Positions 23,741 to 34,400 of a stretch of DNA of 64,000 nucleotides are shown here, one piece after another (position 1 is the first letter of the stretch; each line of letters starts with the position of its first letter). The notes under the pieces were generated by a model. The model was not told where the DNA came from. It worked only from the letters and a program-made list of their open reading frames with translations, and did no database searches. The stretch spans positions 23,063,201 to 23,127,200 of the forward strand of contig NC_092670.1 of assembly GCF_964355755.1 (NCBI RefSeq), in the 5' to 3' direction. The DNA comes from Antedon mediterranea (Eukaryota; Echinodermata; Crinoidea; Comatulida; Antedonidae). Made by a program: the position numbers and the translations under genes.

Positions 23741-24329
23741 CCTTACTTTATGCCCTCCCTTAATTGATAAACATGTGTTGTTTGTAAATTTACTATACTG
23801 AGTGACCAAATATTTTTGTGTATAAAATTCTATTTTATTAGAACATTGAATAATTAAACCTATTTTCAGATTAATTTTGAAGGTGAAATTTTTATGAAAG
23901 AATTTGTTTCCGACACATTCCATGTAATGAAGTTTTGACATATTTTTAGGTCAAAATATCTTCTATAGTGATTTATTTATATTGTATAAACCAAAGTCAC
24001 AAATATATTATCACCGTTTACTTCAAAATTTGGGACAATCATCCTTTTTAACATAAATGTGGTGGTCAGTTTCTCCAGACATAAATTTGCAATTTTATAA
24101 AATGGGTCTCTATCCTAAATTTAGTAGTGAGTTGGTCCTAATTTGTTTTGCTAGGCCCAATAGATCATGTTACATTCCACAAGGGGGATATGTATATTAT
24201 TATTTAGGTATTTGTAAAAACACTGATTTATCTACTGATTCAATTTATAATTGTTTGACTGGAATTCTTAGTACTGTACCGTGTATCTTAAAATTAATAA
24301 CTAACTCTTTTTTTTTTCTTTTGTTGTAG
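23741..24329 (+). other. Non-coding Helentron segment ending in a splice-acceptor-like site
   Basis: Nearly identical to 61,065-61,649. It ends in a long pyrimidine run and TTGTAG at 24,329 (TTGTAG at 61,649 in copy 2), a strong acceptor candidate for an intron that would span the whole upstream array. Short ORFs on both strands exist, but the plus one is frameshifted in copy 2 and the minus one differs from copy 2 mainly by amino-acid-changing substitutions. Confidence 0.55.
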
Positions 24330-24353
24330 GTGACTGTCTTATATAAACCCACT

Positions 24354-24407
24354 GGATCTCAGAAGAGATCCGGGTCTTTAGAAAAAGATCCACTCTCCAA
24401 AGAGAGT
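24354..24407 (+). promoter_or_regulatory. Two small hairpins after the acceptor site
   Basis: GGATCTC/GAGATCC (24,354-24,360 with 24,365-24,371, loop AGAA) and ACTCTC/GAGAGT (24,392-24,397 with 24,402-24,407, loop CAAA). Both are unchanged in copy 2 (61,674-61,727). They would lie in the 5' untranslated part of the giant ORF's mRNA. Confidence 0.55.
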
Positions 24408-24488
24408 TTCTACGAGGGGTTACCGAATTTTAATATATGCACAATTTCTTTTTAAACATTTTTTAAAAGTATCTTTGAAACATTCAAT

Positions 24489-24849
24489 AAAACCTTGAAG
24501 TAAACAGAAGTTTATCACAAGGAAAAACTAATAAACAAAAGTTTATTACAAACCATTTTTGCAAAAGCAAAAGTGTAAAACCTTGAAGATAACAAAAGTT
24601 AATCACAAGGAAACAACTAATAAACAAAAGTTTATTACAAAACCATTTTTGCAAAAGCAAAAGTGTAAAACCTTGAAGATAACAGAAGTTAATCACAAGG
24701 AAACAACTAATAAACAAAAGTTTATTACAAAACCATTTTTGCAAAAGCAAAAGTGTAAAACCTTGAAGATAACAGAAGTTAATCACAAGGAAACAATTAA
24801 TAAACAAAAGTTTATTACAAAATCATTTTTTGCAAAAGCAAAAGTGTAA
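24489..24849 (+). repeat. Four 90 bp tandem repeats in the leader
   Basis: The landmark GCAAAAGCAAAAGTGT recurs at 24,561, 24,651, 24,741 and 24,832. Because 90 is divisible by three, long ORFs appear on both strands (30-residue periodicity). Copy 2 has the same four units at 61,811-62,170. I treat it as a non-coding leader minisatellite. A small repetitive upstream peptide is possible but unproven. Confidence 0.9.
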
Positions 24850-25406
24850 AGTTAAAGTTTGATTATACAAACAAAAGTTTGAAGAATATAACAGAAGCTT
24901 ATTATAAAGAAATAAATATTAAACAGAGTTTATTACAAAGGAATTAATTAAAGAAGATTTAAAGATCACTTTTATTTGAATCTGTTATTAAGTAGAATTG
25001 TAAAAAGAATAAAAATTAGAATCTGAAACTATTTAGCATAACCAAGTATTACAGAGAAGTTTAAATTAATATAAAGTATTTCATCAAGCCAATATTAAAT
25101 AGAAGCTAATTTTTTTATTCAGTGAAATTGTATAATCGAATTATTGAAAAAAAGCAGACAAAAAAAATTATTGACAAAGAGAAAAGAAATTAGGACAAAA
25201 GTTAAAAATCATAGAAACAAAAGACAATATAAAATTGAATTGTTTTTGGAATTTTAATAATTTATTTTGTTTTAGCAAGGATTTCTTGAATTGATAAAAA
25301 GAACCTAATTGTAATATTCATTGGAATTGCAGAATACATTTTAATTTAATTTGTAAACAAAGTTTATTAATTTGAAGAAACTTGTTTCTTATACAAATTT
25401 TGAATA
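24850..25406 (+). promoter_or_regulatory. A-rich leader directly before the giant ORF
   Basis: Very A/T-rich sequence, conserved in copy 2 (62,171-62,729) with several small indels that are not multiples of three, unlike the ORF that follows. An in-frame TGA stands two codons before the ATG. The ATG context (A at -3, G at +4) is favourable. Confidence 0.6.
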
Positions 25407-28400
25407 ATGGATATGGAATTCATAGCAGTAGTTAGTATCTTTTTGTTGATTATCTTTACAATGATAATTTATTTGTGTAAGAATGTGAATAAAGAAGTTA
25501 CAAGTAAAAAGCAGATTTTTGTCAATACAACTGGTAATGTTAATAATGGAGTTATGGATAAGACAGCAGAATTTAAAATAGTTGTAAATGACATCTTGGA
25601 CCTACTTGATGAATGCTGTTCAACTGAGAATGTCACAGACGAGAGAAATGATGATACAGGTAATGTCAATTGTGAATTTATGAAAGATACAACTGAATTT
25701 AAAGGAATAATTGATGATATCATAAACATATTATCTTATGGTACAGAGGTCACTTCAGAGTTTGATGATACATGCGATTTCTGTAATATTGAAGTGAAAG
25801 TAGACGACAATTGCATAACATGTGACTGTTGTAGTCAATATTTTCATGTGAAATGTGTAAGAGATGTTTTTGAAGACAAACTATGTAATTCCCGGGTAAT
25901 TTGGATTTGTTCAATGTGTGGAAATAGTAATTTTGTTGATAACATGTTGGGTGAAATAGGAATTCCCTGTCATTTCAATAGATATACGATTCTAGAACCT
26001 GATGAATCTGTCACGTCAGACTTTCCAGAATTAACGAAAAATAAAGAAAAACGTTGTAATAATGCAAAATTAAAATGTCAACAAACAGAAAGTGAAGATT
26101 TACTTGGTAGTGATTGGATGAGAGTAAGATCAAAGAAAAGAACCGACAACAGAAAAAAAAGATGTAAAAATAGAGGAAATAAGAAAAGGAGAAAGCGCGT
26201 TATAAATGGTATTAGTATAGAACCAGGTGTAAAATATATTGGCAAAGGTGTAAAAGATTTCTATGAAAGACGAAATAACAAAATGGAATGGAATATGAGT
26301 ACAAATACTTACAGAGAATACAACAAAGAAAATGCTAAGACGAATGTATTGGGAAATTCACAAACAATAATTGACGACAGTGGTAGGCCTATGTGTGATG
26401 TTTTGAAAAATACAAAAGTTACACACGGAATACAACAACAATCAGGTGGTGGTTCGAAACGTTTACGAAATAACAAGGGTCGTTTTGTCAAAACTAAGAA
26501 GATTGATAACAAAAAAGAACAAGGTAATGTGGACCTGAATTTAAAGAATGATTGCGATACTATGGAACGGTTTGACAAAAATATAAAGAACATGGGTAAT
26601 AATGACAATTCAGAAACGAAAACTGACGAGGATTTTAAAATGAAATGTACTGTAGAAAACGACAACACAGCGACCGACGATGCGAAAGCACAAAATAATA
26701 GCAAAACGAATGACAGAAGTAGAATAATTGATAGTAATGGTACAGATCATAAAAATCAAACATGTGCAAGTTGTGAATTTGAGGAAAATGAAGTATTGAT
26801 AATTGATGACGGATGCAAACAAGCAGTGACTGAAAAAATTAGGTCCCATACTAAACCTAAATGTGACCAACATACTATCGATGTGGATATTGAAGTTTTA
26901 ACAAAAAATAATTTTTCGGAAGAATTGATAATCGATGATGTACCAAAACGAAAAAATACACGAAAAAGGCAGAAAACACAATCAATAAATGAATTACAAG
27001 TATATAATAGTAATGCAAATATAACTGTAGCACAGGGTAATTTTAATCAAGGGAATTACAGATTTGGCTTTGCAAGTGGTAAACAGTGTGTTGCAAATAG
27101 TCTTGTAGCTATTCTTTATTCTACAAAGAGGAATGGAAATGAATTTTACACCAAAGACCTTGATACAATATTGACTCTTGGAAACGAGTTGTACCGTTAC
27201 ATTCAGAAAGATTCCACTATGCACGAGGACCTTTTAATGATTTCTGAACTGCCGAAAGAATTGGATATCTTGGATAACACATTTGTAATATCTCCCAAAG
27301 AATCAGTTTTTGGCATAATAGATGGGAATCTCGAATTTATGGCTGAATATGGAGCCTTGTCATTAAACCAAGCTCTTGAACAAGAATTACACCAACATGA
27401 TGCATTTTTTATGAATTTCAACAGAAGCACATTTTCTATTATCAAACGTGTAAATGGATTTCTTATATTTGATCCACATGCAAGAGATCGATTTGGTTGT
27501 GTTAGTGAACATGGGAAGAGTATTTTACTTTACAGTCCATCTTGGCAAGGTGTGTACGATTATTGTATAAGATTAGCAAGGTCAATGAACTGTAATTTAC
27601 ATGAAACCGAGTTTGAACTGACTGGTGTAAATATTGAAAATAAGTGTATGATGTTATGTTCCGCTTCTGTGCTCGATGATAATTGTGAACAAAGCAACTT
27701 GGGAAACGTCGATGTTGATGAACCTAGTACGTCTTATCAGTATAAATGTAGTACAAGATTACCAGACAAGAATATTGATTATAAAGTTAAAGGCAAAACA
27801 CATAATAAAGAAGGTCATGTCTCATCAAGTAATGAATGGCAAAGTGATAGTGATATTGAAATTGTTAATGTTCAGTATGGAGAAAGACCTGACAAGAATT
27901 TTAAATTTATTCCAATCACAGAAGCACAAAAGAAAAACATGTGTAAAGAAGTAGGCATTCATTGTGAACATACCGATATGAATTGTGGTATTAACAGAGC
28001 TAGTCAGATTGGACATCCTCTTCAAATTACGAATATTACAGGTGATGGTAATTGTTTTTATCGTGCAATTTCATACATTATTTCTGGGACTGAAGATAAT
28101 CATTTACTTTTAAGAAGAGCAATTACTAATCATTTATTGGAAACTGATGACTTATTTATTAATACATTTAGTCACGAATATAGATCAGTTAAGGAATATG
28201 TGTTTAAAAAAAGAGTAATGGATAATGGAACGTGGGCATCCAATACTGAAATAAGTGCAATGGCAAACTTTCTTAATACAGATATTTATTCATTTAATGA
28301 TCAACTTTTGACGTGGCAATTGTTTTCTGCTAAAAAGCCGGGAAGAATAGATGATGTTACAACTGACAATGGTATATATATTTTGTACACCATGAATGTG

Positions 28401-31400
28401 CATTTTAATGTAGTAGAATCTGTCAATGTGAGTCAAAATAATGTTCAGGAAACAACAGGACAAGTTGATATGAATGTGACATCCCACAATAAACTGTCAA
28501 ATACAGAGGCGATTTTTTTGGTAAAGAATTCTACAACAAAGAAACGAAAGCAAACGGGAAATGAAACTTGTGACACATTTGAAGATATACAACCAAAACA
28601 CAAACAGAGTAAAACTGTTGAAAGACCTTGTTCAGAAAGCAGAGTAAAACGAAAACGATCTTATAGAAATTCAAAAGAAATTAAAAAGAATCGACAGAGA
28701 ATTAAACGTCAAAGTGAAGAAAAAAAAAACTCAGAAGAAATAGATGAAATTAGAATCAAATATCAAAGTGATTCTGTATACAGAGAAGAAAAGAAACGTA
28801 AAGTAAAAGAGGCGCAACAAATAAGATATGGTGATGATGATTATAAGTTCAAAAAAAGGAAGGAAAACAGAGAAAGACAATACAAAATGTATAGATGTGA
28901 ACCAGAATATAATGTTAAGGTACGCAATAAAGCGAGACATAACTACAAAATTGATTTGGATTACCGAACAACTAAAAAAGCCAACAATCTGATAAATTAT
29001 AAATTTAATGAAAAATTTACGCAAAATTTGAAAGAATCAAAGAAAAATAGATACAACAATGATACAATATTTAGACATAAATCTAGACAAGATAATAAAC
29101 AAAGAAATAAGGAAAAATATCACAATGATCCTAAATTTCGACAAAATTTGAAGCAAAAATTAGCAGCGAAGTATTGTAATAATTCAAAATTCAGAGAAAA
29201 TGTTACGAAAACATTGGCAGAGAAGTATCGGAATAATTTGAAATTTCGACAAAAGTGTAAGCAGAAATTGGCAGAAAAGTATCGAAGTAATTTGAAATTT
29301 AGACAAAACTGTAAGCATAAATTGGCAGAGAAGTATCGGAGTAATTTGAAATTTAGACATAACTGTAAGCATAAATTGGCAGAGAAGTATCGGAGTAATT
29401 TGATATTTAGACAAAACTGTAAGCAAAAATTGGCAGAGAAGTATCGGAGTAATTTGAAATTTAGACAAAACTGTAAGCATAAATTGGCAGAAAAGTATCG
29501 GAGTAATTTGAAATTTAGACAAAACTGTAAGCATAAATTGGCAGAAAAGTATCGGAGTAATTTGATATTTAGACAAAACTGTAAAGAAAGATTAGCAAAA
29601 AAGTATCGGAGTAATTTGATATTTAGACAAAACTGTAAAGAAAGATTAGCAAAAAAGTATTGGAGTAATTTAAAATTTAGACAAAACTGTAAACTAAAAT
29701 TGGCAGAGAAATATCGAAGTAATTTAAAATTCCGTGAAAGTGTTAAGCAAAGGTGTAAGCAAAGATTTACAGAAAAGTATCATGGTGATAAAGGGTTCCG
29801 AAAAAATGTCATGAAGAAAAACATGAAGAATCGGGAAAAAAGGAAAACAAAAAACACTAATTTTGAGTTTGTTTTAGAAAACTTCAGAGAAACAGTTTCT
29901 CGTGGTCCTGAATATGTTTGTTGTGTATGCTTTAAAATGTTATTCAAAGATCAAGTTATGAAGTGCACCAAAGCTAAGTACAAAAATAAGGCTTGTATAA
30001 ATGAAAAGTATTTGCATATTTGCAACAATGAATGTATTAAACCTTGTCAATTTATCGAATCACCAAGATGTCGTTTATGGATTTGTTTCACATGCCACAG
30101 GAAATTGTTAAACGGGAAAGTCCCTGCAGAAGCCAATTCAAACAATTTACAACTACACGATATTCCTCCTGAGCTTAGGTGTTTAAATAATTTAGAGCAG
30201 CATTTGATTGGATTGAATATTCCTTTTATGAAATTAATGAATTTACCTAAAGGTGGACAGCATGGAATACATGGACCTGTTGTATGTGTACCTTCAAATA
30301 CTATTAAAACTGTAAAAATGCTTCCTAGACCACAGGTTGATGATCAATTAATATCTGTAAAATTGAAGCGAAAGTTGTCTTACAAAGGTTATTACAAATA
30401 TAAATTTGTTAACACTGCCAATGTTATTCAAGCTCTTAGATATTTACAGGATCATAACAAGTGCTATTTTGATATAGCTATTAATGAAGAATGGCACAAT
30501 TATTTATCTGAAGATAACATCGAAAGGGAAACTACTAATGAAAATGAAAACAATGAAGAAGAAGAAAATGAAGAAGAAATAGAAGACCGATTATGTGGTG
30601 CTACCTTTGATACAAGTCTTCAACCTGTTGACAGGCGACAAAATTTGGTTGATGAATATTTTAATGACATAATTTGTTGTGCACCATGTGAAAATAATAG
30701 TCCTATTGCATTGTTAAGTAATAAAAGCAATGAAGCAAAATCATTTCCAGTTTTATTTCCAACAGGCCAACCAACATTCCATGATACGAGAGATGTTAAA
30801 ATAACACTTGGACGTTATTTTCACAATAGATTAATGCATATAGATAACAGGTTTGCACAAAATACAGAATTCATATTTTATGCTCAATCTTTATATGAAC
30901 TTCAACAAATTTTATCAAGTATTTCTATTGCATTGCGAAAAGGGTCAAGTAAAAAAGATGATTTTAGCAAAGTTACTGTATCCGATTTAAAAAATGTTAC
31001 CAAAATTCAGGAGATTTTAAAATCTGATAGGGGTTATAAATTTCTAAAACAAATTCGTGGAACTCCACCGTACTGGCAAGCTACACAAAAAGATATAATA
31101 GCAATGGTTAGACAGATTGGAAAACCAACATTCTTTCTTTCATTCTCAAGTGCTGATTTCCGTTGGAAAGAAATAATGACGACATTGCTAAGTCAGTCTG
31201 GAGACCAAAGAAACATTGAAGAATTAGAATGGGCAGATAAATGTAATTTGTTGAAATCAAATCCAGTGACTGTTGCCAGAATGTTTGATAAACGCTTTCA
31301 TACTTATTTGAAAAATGTAATTTTGTCTCAAGCACAGCCTATTGGTAAAGTCGTAGATTATTTTTATCGAATTGAATTTCAAATGAGAGGAAGTCCACAT

Positions 31401-34400
31401 GTTCATATGTTAGTATGGGTTGAAAATGCTCCTATTTTTGGTACAGATAAAGATAATGAAGTTATTAATTTTGTTGATAAATATATTTCTTGTGCTGTGC
31501 CATGTGAAACTGTAGATCGTGAACTGAATGAAATTGTTAAAAGTGTGCAAATTCACAGTAAAAGACATTCTAAATCATGTAAAAAAAAGGGAACAAATTG
31601 CAGATTTAACTTTCCCAGACAACCTTCTGGAAATACATTTGTTATGAGACCTACAATTGTGGATAAAGACAATGATGATAATGATGACAATAAACAAGCA
31701 ACGGAGCTGTTAACCTCAGTAAAAGATGCTGTGACTAATGAAGAAACATATAAAAATGCAATAGAACTTTTCCAAAGTTTAGGTATTACACAGAGTGCAT
31801 TTGAGAAAGCAAATAATTGTGTAGCTACTGAGGAAAAAATTGTTATAAAGAGAAACCCTCAAGATGTGTGGGTAAATCAATATAATCCTTCCTTATTGAG
31901 AGCATGGAATGCAAATATGGATATTCAATATATTACAAATGTATATGCATGTATAATTTACGTTATAGGATATATGTCAAAATCTGAACGTGAAATGGGT
32001 TTACTGTTAAATCATGCAGCATCAGAAGTAAAAGAAGGCAATGAAGATGCTAGGCAAAGTTTGCGAAAACTTGGTAATGTTTATATGAATAATCGAGAAG
32101 TGTCTGCACAAGAAAGTATTTATCGTGTTTGTAGTTTAAGATTAAAAGAATGTTCAAGGAAAGTTGAATTTATCCCAGTAGGACCTAATCCTGTCAGAAT
32201 GAGTTTACCACTAAGTGTAATTAAAAACAAAGAAGATGATGATGTAAGTGCATGGTTGCCAAATAAGATCGACAAATATAAAGCTCGACCTAATAGTTCT
32301 GAATTTAATAAAATGTGCCTTGCAAAATTTTGTTCGGAATATAGAATATTGAGTTCATCAGAAATGAAAGGAAACAAACAAAAAAAGAATGTATTTCAGT
32401 TAAAAAAACAGTTGGGATTCATCCAAAAAAGAACACGAACTAGTAATGCTATAGTAAGATACCCTCGATTTCCAATGGATACAGCACCTGAGAAATATTT
32501 TTTGAGTATACTTCAGTTATTTCTACCATTTCGAAAAGATGAACAGTTAAAACCTCCAAATTTTGAAACGTATGAACAATTTCATGAGAAAGGATGTGTG
32601 AAATTATGTGGTTGTCAATTACAAACGGTAAAGTCAATAGTTCATGGAAACATGGAACAATATGAAAAAAGTGCTGAAGATGTTGAAGAAGCACGGGAAT
32701 GTTTATCAAAATTTGGACCACAGGAAGATGCATGGAGTTTATTATGTCCAGAAAGCGAAAAAGAAAGGTTAGACAACCCAAAGCCAAATGTAGAGGTTGA
32801 TGATGAAGAAGATGAATTTTTCATTCCCGATTTTGGAATTCAAAAAAATCATACATCTAAAGTAGAGTCTAATTCATCTAATATTCCAAGACCAGAATTG
32901 AACAAAATGATTCGATCTTTAAATGAAAAACAACAACATATATTTTATAAGACAAGACAATGGTGTTTAGACAAAGCTAATGGTAAAAAACCTGAAGCAT
33001 TTTACACTTTCATAACTGGTGGCGCTGGTACAGGAAAAAGTCATTTGGTAAACTGTATTTATAATGAAGCGACACGTATTCTTGGAAAAATTATGGAAAA
33101 TCCCGATGATTTGTCAATATTGAAATTAGCTCCTACAGGAATCGCAGCATATAATATTAAAGGCCAAACAATTCATAGCGCTTTGTCTATCCCGATTAAT
33201 ATTTCACTTCCGTATCAACCACTTGGAGAAGAAAAAATAAGTGCACTTCGTAATAAATTGGGCCAGTTGCAAATTGTTATTATAGATGAAATATCAATGG
33301 TAAATCAAAGGTTACTTTGGTATATCCACGGACGATTAAGGCAAATAAAACAAGTACGCAACGATAGTCCATTTGGTAACATTTCAGTAATTGCTGTTGG
33401 TGATTTTTATCAGTTACCCCCGGTTATGGGCAGTTCGTTATACAAAGACACATTGGAAAGCTCACTGTGGATAGATAACTTTAAGCAAGTACAGTTAGAT
33501 CAAATCATGAGGCAAAAAGAAGATAAAGAATTTGCTTTATTGTTAAACAAATTGCGTACAAAAGAAAAACATGATTGTTTGTCTGATAACGATTTATTAG
33601 TTCTAAAATCACGTGAAACAGGTGAAGAATGTGAAGATGCTGTTCACATTTACCCACGCAACAAACAAGTTAATGAATGGAATAAAAAAATGTTGCACAG
33701 AACCTGTACAGACATTGTATGCATTGAAGCAGAAGATAGTGTAGTAAACGCCAAGAAACAGACCAAAAATTGTGACAAACCTCGGAATTCACGTCAAACT
33801 AGTTTACTAAATTATTTGTGGATTGCACTTAATGCCAGAGTGATGTTGATTAAAAATGTAGATGTTAAAAAAGGCTTAACGAATGGATGTATGGGACATG
33901 TTTATGAAATAGTCAAACCCAATAATAACGCCAAACCAGTATCTATTAAAGTAAAGTTTGATAATAATGACATTGGTATTCAGGCAATTGAAATGTTTAA
34001 AGAATCTATGGGGGAAAAATACAGTCGAAAACAATTTCCTCTCAAATTAGCATATGCATGCACAGTTCATAAAGTGCAAGGAATGACAATGGATAAAGCA
34101 GTGGTTTGCCTTAAAGATACTTTTACGCATGGACAAGCATATGTTGGCCTCAGTCGTGTTACTTCAATATCTGGACTTACTATTGAAAATTTTAAACCTA
34201 GTCTGATTTATTGTGATCCAAACATAAAGAAGTGCTTAAATAATATGGATTCATACGTACAATGTGATAAACAAGGTCATGATTCGGATTCTAGATTTTC
34301 AATAATGTTACATAACATTCAAGGGCTTAAACAACATTTTGTTGATCTTCAGTGTAATGATTTGTTTATGAATTCTAATATACTATGTCTAACTGAAACA

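Noticed and set aside
23618-23941. 107-codon minus-strand ORF, with a 110-codon counterpart at 60,931-61,263
   Set aside because: Present in both copies only because the DNA is nearly identical. The few differences mostly change amino acids, no domain is recognisable, and it lies antisense in the leader.
24057-24329. 90-codon plus-strand ORF before the acceptor-like site
   Set aside because: Copy 2 has a small deletion (ATGGGTCTATCC) that breaks the same frame, and the end runs into the pyrimidine tract.
24484-24849. Repetitive ORFs on both strands over the 90 bp repeats
   Set aside because: They exist because the unit length is divisible by three. Open frames on both strands argue against selection on either.
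27010-27620. An integrated herpesvirus, because of the tegument-protease-like domain
   Set aside because: The domain sits in one frame with Helitron Rep, helicase and EEP endonuclease, and no other viral gene is present. C76-like domains also occur in eukaryotic mobile elements.
29184-29576. 130-codon minus-strand ORF inside the giant ORF
   Set aside because: Shadow of the 54 bp coding repeats, whose period keeps other frames open.
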